Shown: piece by piece, positions 42,290 through 53,600 of the stretch | How the letters are laid out: every line of letters starts with the position of its first letter | Position numbering within the stretch: the stretch's first letter is position 1 | Assembly (NCBI GenBank): GCA_037447655.1 | Contig: JBBHKE010000467.1 | Coordinates: 98,495-162,494 of the forward strand | Direction of reading: 5' to 3' | From: Zygnema cylindricum | Taxonomy: Eukaryota > Streptophyta > Zygnematophyceae > Zygnematales > Zygnemataceae | DNA: 64,000 nt | The notes under the pieces: model-generated | The model's input: only the letters and a program-made list of their open reading frames with translations | Database searches by the model: none | Told to the model about the DNA's origin: nothing | Translations under genes and position numbers: made by a program

Positions 42290-42500
42290 TGGTAGGGTAC
42301 ATATAATGGAGGGAATGAGGGATAAAAGAAGGGATGAAGGGAGGGAGGGAGGGGCTGAGGAGGAAAAGGAGGGAAAGAGGGATAAGAGGGAGAGAGGAAG
42401 AGAGTCATCTGGAGAATCCGCTGCGAGTAGGCGAGAGGCTGAATATTTGACGAGAATTTTGAATGGAGGGAGGGAAAAATAGGGAAGGAAGATATGGGTC
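42290..42500. repeat. GGGA-type purine microsatellite (short)
   Basis: GGAGGGAATGAGGG and related purine runs to the right of the Harbinger transposase. The frames here are repeat translations. The mirror-image TCCC run at 38,175-38,395 flanks the other side of the element. Confidence 0.75.
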
Positions 42501-43369
42501 ATAAAGGAAAAGAAAAGGACAGATGGTTCGAATGGAATGGAAAGGAACAAGGAAAGTAAAAATAAAACGTATACATATAATGTACGAGAATTTAAAAAAA
42601 TAGACGTTTCATTTCCCCGCGCGAAGTTTTGAATGAAATTTGTACGGTTCATCGAAGCCGCGTTTGAATCCGCCATTGAATGCTTGATTGAAGCCGTACT
42701 TCAAGCTTACACTAAGTTTTTCACAAATAGCCATGCCTACGCCTCGAGGATGAGAGTGGGACAATATTAAGGCTCCGAAGGGTGGGAAGCTTGAGGACAA
42801 CAAATCGTGCATTTGTATTTACTGTATTGTCTTTTTTTTTACTTCAATTATGAATTAATCATTATTAAATGTTGACATACAGAAATGGATATATTTCTTT
42901 TAATTGTGATTTTGTCATTATTCATTTTTGACATTCAAAAATAGTTATTTTTTCATCAATTGTAAATTTTTGAATGTTGACATGTTGTAATAGGGGCAAG
43001 CGCCGGCATGGCGCCGGGATGACGACGATGCTTACAGGGCTTTCGCTGCCCAACGCTGGCGGCGAGTTCAGCACCGAGGAAGTCTGGTCGCTGGCGACGA
43101 AACAGTCTGATCGCTGCTTGATGGTTCAACGTCCAGCGAAAACATAATATTGTCGCTAGTTTTCATTTAGAACCTTTGAAATTTTGATTAAGCTGTCGTC
43201 GTATTTTTAGTTATTGATTAACTGTTATTATATTTTGTGATTTTTAATTTTAGTATGAATTCAAAGAAGGTCAACGCATTATTAAAAATTTTGAACTTTA
43301 TTTCATGCGCATATTCGTTATTTTTTTGGCGTTTCATGCGTGAGATTTACACGCATGAGATATTTTTCT
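42501..43369. other. Unassigned DNA
   Basis: No supported gene. A GC-rich patch (43,000-43,130, with GGCGCCGGGATGACGACGA) stands out from the AT-rich surroundings but encodes nothing I recognise. Confidence 0.4.
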
Positions 43370-44540
43370 GAGAGAGGGAGGGAGGGAAGGAAGGAGTGAG
43401 GGAGAGCAGATTGGAAAGGAGGGAGGGCAGTTTAAGAGGGATAGAAAAAGGGTTGGGGGGAGGGAGCAAAGGATAAAATGATGGAGGAAAGGTAGATTGA
43501 AAGAGATGGGGGGAGGGAGTGAGAGAAGGAGAGAGGGAGAGAGGGAGAGAGGTAGAGAGGGAGAGAGGAAAAGAGTGAAAGAAAGAGGGAGGGAGGGAAG
43601 CAGGGAGGAAGGGAGGGAAGCAGGGAGGAAGGGAGGGAGTATTGGGAGGAAAGGAGTGCAGATTGTGAGGGAAGGAGGGAGGGCAGATTGGGAGGGAAAG
43701 AGAGAGGGAGGTAGGGAGGGAGGGAGGGTAGATTGGGAGGGAGAGAGGGAGGGAGGGTGGGGGACTGATAAGAGGGAGGGTAAATTGGGAGGGAGAGAGA
43801 GAGGGGGAGAGGGAGGGAGAGAGGGAGGGAGAGTGGGAGGGAGGGAGAGAGGGAGGGAGGGATGGTAGATTGGGAGAGAGGAAGGGAGGTAGGGAGGGAG
43901 GGAGGGAGGGAGGGCGGGGGGAGTGATAAGAGGGAAGGTAGATTGGGAGGGAGAGAGAGAGGGAGGGAGAGAGGGAGAGATAGAGAGAGGGAGAGAGGGA
44001 GAGAGGGAGGGAGATTGGGAAAAAGGGAGGGAGGGAGGGAGGGAAGGAGGGAGGGAAAGCTGACTGGGAAGGAGGGAGGGCAAATTAGGAGGGAGAGAGG
44101 GAGGGTTCGGAGAGAGGGTGTGTTGGAGGGAGGGAGAGAGAGAGGGAGGGAAAGAGGAAGGGCAAATTGGGAGGGAGGGCAAATCAGGAGGGAGAGAAGG
44201 AGGGCGGGAGGGAAGGCAGATTGGGAGGGAGGGAGAGCAGATTGGGAGGGAAAGAGGGATTGTTGGAGGGAGGGAGCGAGAGAGGGAGGGAGAGAGAGAG
44301 GATGGCCAGATTAGGAGGGAGGGATGGCAAATCAAGAGGGAGAGGAGGGCGGGAGGGAGGGAAGGAAGGAGTGAGGGAGAGCAGATTAAGTGGGAGAGAA
44401 GGAGGGATGAGGGGGACGGAAAAATGGATAAAATCATGGAGGGAAGTGGTTTATGAGAGAAGGGGGGACGGAGTGAGGGAGGGAGGGAGGGTGAGGGGGA
44501 AAAAAGAGGGTGAGAGTGAGGGAGAGAGAGAGACTAACAA
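43370..44540. repeat. Purine-rich GGGA satellite, left block
   Basis: Almost pure purine on the plus strand, built of GGGA and GGAG units with spaced AGATTGGGAGGGAGGG phrases that give a loose higher-order unit of about 30-60 bases. The 367-codon minus-strand frame and the plus-strand Gly-Arg-Glu frames are low-complexity translations. Confidence 0.92.
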
Positions 44541-44880
44541 TCATAAAGAAACATAACAATACTAGTACAACGTGAGTAGTATAAATATGCAACTCAAAAT
44601 AACAAGCACGTGGAATACTAAGACAAAAATAAGACATAATGATAGTTAACATAAACAATATTTGAGAAAAAAACAAAAAATATTCCCGAAATTTCCGAAA
44701 TTTATATACATCTATATATTCTAAAAAAATTATAAATAAATAAATAAGTCAAAAAAAAAACACTTAAAAAGACAAACTGGGTACCTTGGGCCCACATACA
44801 TTTTGGACTCTGCAATGAGGCACCCGCTCCTCACTAAATGTGAGTGATGTCACAAATAACGACCAAAAAATGGAACAATA
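44541..44880. other. Non-repetitive island within the purine satellite
   Basis: About 340 bases of AT-rich ordinary sequence separating the two purine blocks. It has no gene and no recognisable element ends. Confidence 0.6.
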
Positions 44881-46720
44881 ATGGAAGATTGGGAGAGAGG
44901 ATAATTGGGAGGCAGATTGAGAGGGATTGAGCGCAAATTGGGAGGGAGGGAGGGCAGTTTGGGAGGGTGGGAGGCCAGATTAGGAGGGAGGGAGGGAGGG
45001 CAGATAGGGAGGGAGGGAGGGCAGATTGGGAGGGGGGGAGGGAGGGAGGGATGGCAGATAGGGAGGGAGGGAGGGCATAGAGAGAGAGGGAGGGAGGGCA
45101 ACTTGGGAGGGAGGGAGGGTAGAGAGAGAGAGAGGGAGGGAAGGCAACTTGGGAGGGAGGGAGGGTAGAGAGAGAGAGAGGGAGGGAGGGCAGTTTGGGA
45201 GGTAGGGAGGGCAGATTGGGAGGAAAGAAGGACAAAATGGGAAGGAGGGAGGGAGAACGAGATAGAGAGAGGGAAGGAGGGAAAGAGGGAGGGAGATTGG
45301 GAGGGAGGTAGGGCAGATTGAGAGGGAGGGACGGAGGAAGTGAGAGAGGTAGAGAGGGAGAGAGGCGGGTTCGGAGAGGGATGGAGGGAGGGAGGGGAGA
45401 TTGGGAGAAAGGGGAGGGAGGGAGGGTGAGATATGAGGTAGGGTGGGATAGAGGGAAGGAGAGAGATAGGGATGGAGGGAGAAAGTGGGGGAAGGAGGGA
45501 GGGAGGGAGGGAGGGAGGGTAGATTGGGAGGGAGGGAGGGTAGTTAGGGAGGGAGGCAGGGAGAGTAGTTAGGGAGGGAGGCAGGGAGAGAAGGAGGGAG
45601 GGATGGAGGGAGAGAGGGAGAGAGGGAGGGAGGGAGGGAGAAAGGAGGGCGGCCAAATTGGGAGGGAGGGAGGGAGAGAGCAAGGGGGGGAGGGAGGGAA
45701 AGAGGGAGGAAAGGCAGGCAGTTTGGGAGGAAGAGAGGGTAGATTGGGAAGAAGGGAGGGAGGAAGGAAGGGAGGGAGGGAGGGAGGGAGGGAGGTAGAA
45801 AGATAGTGCAAATTAGGATTGAGTGACAGAGGAAGTGAGAGAGGGAGAGACGGAGGGAGGGAGGGAGGTTGAGAGGGAGGGAGGGAGAGAGGGGGGGAAG
45901 ATTAGGAGGGAAGGAGGGTAGATTGGGAGGGTGGGAGGATAGATTGGGAGGAAGGGAGGAAGGGAAGGAGGGAGGTAGGAAAGGAGAAAGGGAGGGAGGA
46001 TTTGGTGCGAGGGACGGAGTAAATGGGAGAGGGAGAGAGGGAAAAGGGGAGGATTGGGACTGAGGGACGGAGGAAGTGGGAGAGGGAGAGAGGGGAAGAG
46101 GGAGGGAGGGAGGGATGGAGGGAGGGAGAGAGGGAAGGTGGGAATGAGGGAGGGAGGAAGGGCCGATTGGGAGGGAGGGAGAGAGGGAGGGAGGAAGAGA
46201 GGGTGGGAGGGAGAGTGAGCAAATTGGGAGGGAGAGAGGTGAGTTTGGGATGAAGGGAGGGAGGGAAGGAGGGAGTGTAGATTGGGAGGGAGGGATCGAG
46301 GGAGGGAGGAAGGGATAAAAGAAAGGAGAAAAGGATAAAAGGAGGGAAGGAGGGTGGGCTAATTCGGAGGGAGGGATGGGGGGCAGATTGGGAAGGAGAG
46401 GGGGGGAAAGGGTGGGAAGGATAGAAGGAGGAAGTTTGGGATAAAAAATGATAGGGAGGGATAAAATGAGGGAGGGAGAAAGGGAGGGTGGAAGTGTAGA
46501 TTGAGAGGGAGGGAGGGAGGGAGGAGGGAGGGAGGGAGAGAGAAAGAGTGTGAGGGAAAGGTAGATTGCGAGGGAAGGTGAGTAGATTGGGCGGGAGAGG
46601 GGTGAGTTTGGGATGAAGGGATGGAGGACAGATTGGGAGGGAGGGAGAGAGGGAAAGAGGGAGGGAGGGCAGATTGGGAGGGAGGGAAGGAGGAAAGGAC
46701 GGTAAGCGTGCAGATGTTTC
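44881..46720. repeat. Purine-rich GGGA satellite, right block
   Basis: Same composition as the left block, with repeated CAGATTGGGAGGGAGGGAGG-like phrases and occasional TAGTTAGGGAGGGAGGCAGG variants. The 414-codon minus-strand Ser-Leu-Pro-Pro frame spans it without any domain and is a repeat artefact. Confidence 0.92.
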
Positions 46721-46831
46721 GGATGGTAATCAGATGGGAGATGGGCGGCGTTAGGAGGTGGGCGAGCAAAGTTCGTTTCATAGTTCAAAAGTTGGCGTTT
46801 TTTGGTAGGCCTTTTGTAGGCCGCCTTTAGT

Positions 46832-47017
46832 GTAAGTTGTGTTACGGGCTTTCAATGTGATCTTCTTAGATCGCTACTTTCATGAGCGACCGTCCGATCC
46901 AACGAATCTGACGATAGTCCTATCGTAAGTTGTGTAATGGGCTTTTCATGTGATCTTCTTAGATCGTTACTTTCATCAACGACCGTCAGATCGTCCGAAT
47001 CTGACGGTTTAAATTAG
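46832..47017. repeat. 93-bp tandem repeat, two units
   Basis: GTAAGTTGTGTTACGGGCTT and GTAAGTTGTGTAATGGGCTT start at 46,832 and 46,925, each followed by GTGATCTTCTTAGATCG and a CGACCGTC...AATCTGACG tail. An AT-rich inverted repeat around the ATATTGTATG motif follows at about 47,144-47,215. Confidence 0.75.
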
Positions 47018-47217
47018 AAGTCGCTCAAAACTCACAGAAAAAGATTTTTTTGTCCGATATTTTTTTAAATTTAGACATGACGTTTAAATCTCTATCAATC
47101 CATGTGCAACTCAACCCTATTACTATTTTATTTCATTTTGCGGCCAATACAATATGACTCTTAAGGCCATATTGTATGTTTTGCATACAATAGGCATATT
47201 GTATTGGCGTACGGTCA

Positions 47218-49290
47218 CCTACTTTTGAACTATGGTTCGTTTCACCTGCAGGAGGTAAGAAAGGGGGAGGTCGCTTCGTCAACGTTTAATAAAAATTTTG
47301 TTGAAATTTTTTTATATTTAGTTTAGGTGATTTTGATTGGTTCTTTCATAAAGGGTCATCATTTAAAAAACAATTGTTACAGTACGGATCATTCACTCGG
47401 GATGGGACTTCATTTTTTTTCTAATGTTTTTTCAAAGTCGAAATTATGCATTCTGAAAAGGGTTTGTGGAAAAGAAGATGACTTACCACGATTGTCCAAT
47501 TTTGACGTACTTGACCCTATGTTTTATCCGCCGCTATGCTCCAAAAAGTATATTTTGTCTGTCGCTACGCTCCAAAAAGGTTGACAGCCGAGCGGTCGAG
47601 CTGTCTGGCGCCTCTGTTTTTTGTTTTTATGCGAAATGAATGGTAGGGGAGCATTCATTTCGTCATCTCATTCACCATCCGTTTCTAGTGTGAATCCTGC
47701 AAAGGAGGTGGGTTGGCAGATACAGAAAAAAAAATCGTGACACGCTGGACGATTAAGCTACGTGTCATGATGGAAAACCAACGAAAAATCTTAAGATTTG
47801 CACATGACACGCGCTTTCCAAAATACAACCGAAATTAAAATCTGAATTTTCGTAACATTCCCTCGTCACACTATTTTAGGTAATTTGTGTACGTCACACT
47901 GCTTCACTTAAAGGACTTTCGTTATGTTCGAAAACTGAAAATCTAAAAAATGAGCTGGCGTACAGACTTGCGTCTGCAAAAAGTATAAAAATTTTGTTGT
48001 ATGGTTACTTTGTACGCAGGTACACGGTACGCAAGTCAAGATTTGAAGTTAAGTATGTCGGTGCTAAAAATCTGAAAGATCTTCAATATCGGATTGGAGC
48101 TTGCGTGGCGCCAGTCAATTTAGAACACGTGGCTTACAGACTCTACCTGATGGAACATTGACTCAATCGACCCGGTCTGTAGAGTTTGCCGTATAATTAC
48201 AAAAAAGTATGATGGAACTAATGGAACTTCACCCTAATAGCGATTTTTGGTGTACTGTAGTGCAAAGGAAAAAATGGCTATTATTGTATTAGACATTTTT
48301 TTATATTTTAGGTTCAAGGGTCGTAATTTAGGGACGCAAATGTAGTGTTGCCAATACTATTAACGATTCTAGAGCTAATGTACAAAATATAAGTCTGTAT
48401 GAAGCACTGCTCTATTTCGTACAAAATTACAGACAAGGTGTCACACGAGCGTCGGCGCGTGAAAGTGGGTGGTGCCGACACAAGAAAGTACACCCATATT
48501 TGATTCATAAAAATAAAGTTGGCGGAGCATGTTGGCACGTGTTCAAACGTTTGACTCTGTAAAACAGGCTATAGCGGCTACTCTATGGGAGAGTGAATAT
48601 AAATTACTAAATTAGGGTACGACCCCATGAATTTGTAGCTTATCGAACTTACTTATTTTTTAGCGCGGATCCGGCGGACCCGGATTTTAGGATGTGTTTA
48701 CTCGAAATTGTTACTTAACCTCTGTGACGATTGTATACGTCGCCAATGCTCGTGACGGCTGTCAACGTGTACAATCTGTCCTGCCACACCGTATTTTTCG
48801 AAACTTTTTGAAGCGTCGCAAGACACATCATAACTTTTGAAACGATTTGTTGCGTGACATCGTAGACGTACAGCCTTGCATCCGTGGCTGTACAACATGC
48901 CTTTGCGTAAACCTCTCCTGTCCCGGCCGCCATGACTTCGCAGATTTTTAACCTTCGCAGATTTTTCACCTTTACGTGAAATGACACTGCACCATCGAGA
49001 CCCCTTCAAAAAAAAAAACCGTAGAAGGTGCATGCTGACAAAAACAAACAGCCCTGTACTATTTTCAGTCGTCAAAAACTTTTGAAACTTTTCACACGTG
49101 GGAATATGTTTTCCTATTTAATTAAACGTTTCCACTTTGTTTAAAACACATTGCCGATGTGGTTTATGATAAGTTTGAAGATGATGTGACAGTCGGTAGA
49201 AAAAACACAAGACAAATTTTCGTACATCCTAAGTTCGACGATGACGCAAATTGTACTCTACAAATTTGCGATTTCTTCTTACGGTCGCAA
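47218..49290. other. Gene-poor intergenic DNA with repeat fragments
   Basis: No coding frame here carries a motif I can name. A tRNA-Leu/Ser-like head (GCCGAGCGGTCGAG) lies at about 47,586-47,599. A dispersed-repeat fragment at about 48,230-48,370 (AATAGCGATTTTTGGTGTAC, then TTCAAGGGTCGTAATTTAGG) is shared with 49,550-49,765. Confidence 0.45.
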
Positions 49291-49293
49291 CTT

Positions 49294-49489
49294 AGGCAGT
49301 ACGACGCTAAGTTTTAAAGGAAAACGACAGAAAAAAACCCCGTACTTAGCCACATGGAGCTGTACCCTTAGTAGCGTTAATGTTTAGTTGGAGGCAGTAC
49401 GCCGCTAAGTTTTAAAGGAAAACGACAGAAAAAAACCCCGTACTTAGCCACATGGGGCCGTACCTTTAGTAGCGTTGATGTTTAGTTGG
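49294..49489. repeat. 98-bp tandem repeat, two units
   Basis: AGGCAGTACGACGCTAAG and AGGCAGTACGCCGCTAAG begin at 49,294 and 49,392, and nearly everything between is repeated, including AAAACGACAGAAAAAAACCC and the ATGTTTAGTTGG ends. Confidence 0.85.
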
Positions 49490-49539
49490 TTTTAAGTCCT
49501 TGAACCAGAAATAACGATAATAACACTATTTGTTTTCTT

Positions 49540-49765
49540 ACACTAAAATGATTTTTACACTAATAGCGAATCACGGTGTACATTATTTGAATGCCTCCTG
49601 AACTAGAGTAATTGACATTAAATAAGCCGTGCCTATACTAGCATAAAGGGAGAAACAGTGTTATTAATCCTATTTTATGTTCAAGGGTCTTAATTTAGGG
49701 GCACCAGTTTAGTGATATTAACACTAATAGTAATTCACTGTGTAGCGTTGATCAGCCACATTTCA
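49540..49765. repeat. Dispersed small repeat, MITE-like
   Basis: Bounded by two direct copies of ACACTAATAGxxAxTCAC-GTGTA (about 49,557 and 49,719). Its interior TTCAAGGGTCTTAATTTAGG matches the fragment at 48,310. No open frame. From here to 50,537 only a purine/adenine run (about 50,340-50,382) and AT-rich DNA follow; this side would hold the 3' UTR of the gene at 50,538. Confidence 0.5.
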
Positions 49766-50537
49766 AAACATTAATTTTGTGTAGTCAATTTAAATTCTTT
49801 AACTTCCACGGCGACTGGCAGTGTACTGTAGTAAGATGGTAATGCATCCGGCAGGTGGGAGATGCGCAATGGTCCAATGCAGCCAATGGCCGATGCAACT
49901 TGCCTGACGTGGATATGACGTCTTCGTGCATAAATTCTTGATGAAAGTTTTCCTTCCGGCATTTGTAACACACAAAATTGCTGGAGTCGTGCTTGATATT
50001 TTTACACGCACTGCAGATACCAAAGCATGCATTAAAACCATACTTTTCGAATTAATGACATGCAAAACCAGAGAACCTCCCCAAACAACCCCATATAACG
50101 TCCTGTCAGTTGGTCTGGCTTAGCATGCGCGATACTCGTTTGTCTGGCAATACATTACATCACATCGCTTAGTTTCTTCCTATCCCTCAGTTTATTTACT
50201 AAGCTTAAAGTCAAGTGCAGGCGTAGTTTGCTTCCTTCTTAACCAAACTCATTTCTATATTTCACATGGATCTCCTCGTATACACAATGCTATTCTTCAT
50301 ATAGGTTGTAGCTCAGCATACATATAATGCACACAGAACAAAAAAAAGAAAGAAAAAAGAAAAAAAAAAAAAAAAAAAAAGAAGCTATGCCCAATAGCAA
50401 TCATAATTCACAACTCAGAGAAAATCGACACTATAATCTGTCACAAAATCGATACATATTTCAGTCAATGGCAGTACAGGATACGACATGCATATAGATC
50501 AGCATACGGGAGAGTACACTGCCCATCGCCATTAAAA

Positions 50538-50618
50538 CTAAATATTTTCCAGGGAACTGACTTCCTCGTTCTCATCACACAGTTTTCCATTTTTTTTCAA
50601 TCGTGACATCACGACCAA
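50538..50618 (-). CDS. Tentative last exon
   Basis: After an acceptor TGTGCAG, the minus strand reads LVVMSRLKKNGKLCDENEEV and stops (TAG at 50,538-50,540). The phase fits exon 21 and a basic patch then acidic tail ends the protein. The preceding intron would be about 1.25 kb. It is chosen only by phase, acceptor and stop, so another exon is possible. Confidence 0.4.
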   Translation of the reverse strand: MVVMSRLKKNGKLCDENEEVSSLENI

Positions 50619-53600
50619 CTGCACAGCTCCCTTTGAAGATCTCACCTCAAGAAAAAATCTTCTGTCAATTACAAAGCTAATGCCTATGACAGCCCAATTT
50701 TTTTTTTCACTTTAATAGCGGTGGGCAATGTAATATACTGCATGCTCTTTTCCAGACATAATCCTATTTGTAATTCAACCCATGGCCCTCGTTTCCAAAA
50801 ACATCATCCACATCACTCTCAGTAAAAAACTAAAAAGTGTTACAAAGTACAAAAGTGGTTGACAATTTTGCCAATTTTCAGAACAAGGCAGCAATACGCA
50901 TCCTTTGTGGTCAAGCACAACGATTTATTTTGAAGGAATGCTACATAAGCGAGCACCTAACTCTAAGTCACGTCTCATTACCTGCATTGTCTTACAGAAG
51001 ACTTCGCAGACCGAGATACAGCACATCTATCTTAAAAAAACAGAGAGTATTACGTAATCATCTACTTTAAGCTTTATGCTAAGCTAAGATAGACGCCCAT
51101 TAAACAAACATGATGCTAAAAAGACTTTCCTCAGCCTGTTAATCCATGCAATTCCACATTTCGACATGCTCAGGAACCAAATGCAGAGAGATTAGTGACT
51201 ATCAGCAGAAAACAAATTACAATGCAGTCTTCAATGAGAGAGGCAGAATCTTTGCACCAGTTTCCATGCCCTTTCTCCTTTAAGAAGGGTCCTCATAACA
51301 CCCTCCTCCTTCCACTTGTGAAGGAAAAGCCTATAGGAACGGCGAACTTTGTTCGACCCGGATTAGAAGGGTCCTCATAACACCTCTCTTTATCACTTTG
51401 TGGTCGGAGGAGCCTGTATGGATGACGAACTTTGTGAGGCCAGGATTTGACGGCATATCCCATTATCTATTTGAACCAACTATTTCGTCTCCTTGCGCCC
51501 GGAGGCTGTCGGACAACCAACCCACGTTGACCCCTCATTAGCTTACAAGGTTTAGACAATCCAACAAATCACGTTATCTTTCTGTACGTTGCTCTTGACT
51601 AGGCCTACACAGATGTGTCAATTTACTAAAACACAATGAATGATCAGAACATGGTCTAATTGCTTACAGTATTGTTGGTTGACATACGACTAGTATCTCC
51701 AGAGTGAATAACAAAGATCACTTGGCAAGCACGTGGACCACCACCACCACCACAAAAGACTTACAGACTAGAAAACGATGGAGACTGAAGGCTGAAAAAG
51801 ATTTTTTTTTTAAACTTTTTCTAGGGCTACTAATGGCTTAGGATTATGACCAAAGAATAAGCCATACCTGAGTATTTGCCTCTTTGAAACGGCGCATAAC
51901 AAGCACAGCCATGTCTCGTTGCCTGCTCTCCAAGTCAACACCAAATAAACCAACCCCAAAAAAGAAAAAGTGATATGTTATCATAGTATGTGGTAAATAA
52001 AACTGGACTGCGAAATGGATCGATTACAAAACACCTACATAAATTTGCTCTGACTAAGGCTGCTGGGTTCTTCAAAATGGACTAACCTCGATGAGAACGT
52101 GGTGTCCTAAAACAACTGTACTGACCAAAAGATGCAACCTAGACAGCTTGAAGCCACTTTTGGAAGGAGAACAACCTTGCCACAGAGGGTCGCGACAGTA
52201 CAAAATACAGATACAACATCTTCAATCTTCTCATTACTCCAACCTATGTTTGCACAGTTTTCAAGTTCACTACCCCAAGTGTGTAAACTTCACGATCTAT
52301 AACTTGAGAACAGTATCTTCATGGTAACATGTTCTCCTAATGTGAACAGAGACTATGAAGGCATTCAAGTATAAAAATAATTTAACAGCTTAGAGTAACA
52401 GCTTTGGTGATCTGCAACAAACAGGAATGAAGTCGAATCACATTCCAAATCCAAATGAAAGTTACCTGCTGTCGCGAAGATCAAGATGAAGCGGTCTTAC
52501 ATCCGTGTTAATGATGAATGATGTGGGCTGACCCACTTGGATCTCCACCTGCTCCTCTCCAACCATTTTGCACAGGTATCATGGTAAAAATAAGTCCCCT
52601 GTCTTCTCCCCCAGCAGCGAACAATAAAAGACTATCTTGATGGAGGAAATAATTCTATGCATTAGCTGAGTCACTGCAATCTTTACCTGAAGATCATCTG
52701 AGAAAAGTCCACGAAAAATCTTTTTCGAACCTCGTTTCAAAGTGTACTCAGTCCGTTTGATTTGCAAAACGCAATGAGATTGCTCGGAGCGTTCCTGCGT
52801 ACATGCGGCCCTCTCCATGTGAGAATGTTTGGACTAAGAATCCGGCGTTCTGCGGTCTGCTATTTCTCCAACAGGAAAGCGAGACAGGTAAATAAATGAC
52901 TTACCAGCAATGCTACATCAAATGACATTCCTCCATCGAGCAAACAGTCTTCCATCTTTTCCTGCAAAATGGCATCTGGCTCCAAAGGCCCAATCCTCCA
53001 AATGAGGAATTGACTCATGAAGTCCGATGTCCCTTCCCAAATGCTTCCTTCTTTTCTCTTCTTTTCACCAGTGTTTTCGCTGCTGACCATAGTCTACTGC
53101 AACAGTTCCCTCATGTTTTAGGACCCTCACAGACAGAAAAAAAATTCCGAAGCTACAGCAGATTAATCAGTTCTAAGCATACCCAAAAAACTCCTAAAAC
53201 CCTAAAAATCCTAAAAAAACAACACTAAACGTCTTCCAACATGCTCAAGACGTTTTTCACTGGTTTGAATTTTTTCTAGCTTAAGAAAAACTTAAAGAAA
53301 GAACCCTAAGCAAAATAACAACGAACCAATAAAAAAACATAACGCATTCGGCAGGTCTAGTTCAGCTTGCCAAGAGCATATAACTAGGGTTAATTTAAAC
53401 CTGACAGAGTGAAACGCCATCTGCCAAAGGGTTCCAGACATAGATTCTATGTGCAAATACAATTGGAAACGCTGTATGTTGTGAACATGCACAGTATGCG
53501 TACTGTACCGGGGAATTTCGCATGTAGTACACACATGGTACAGGGTAACAACATGTAACGTTTTCAATTGTTTTAAACCTTTAGTTCTGAAGCAAAATTT

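Noticed and set aside
45544-46788. 414-codon Ser-Leu-Pro-Pro open frame on the minus strand, and similar 277-, 367- and 150-codon frames
   Set aside because: They are translations of the GGGA/TCCC satellite in all frames; no domain, no start context, composition equals the repeat.
48698-49075. 125-codon minus-strand frame at 48.7-49.1 kb
   Set aside because: No recognisable domain; sequence looks low-order and lies among repeats.
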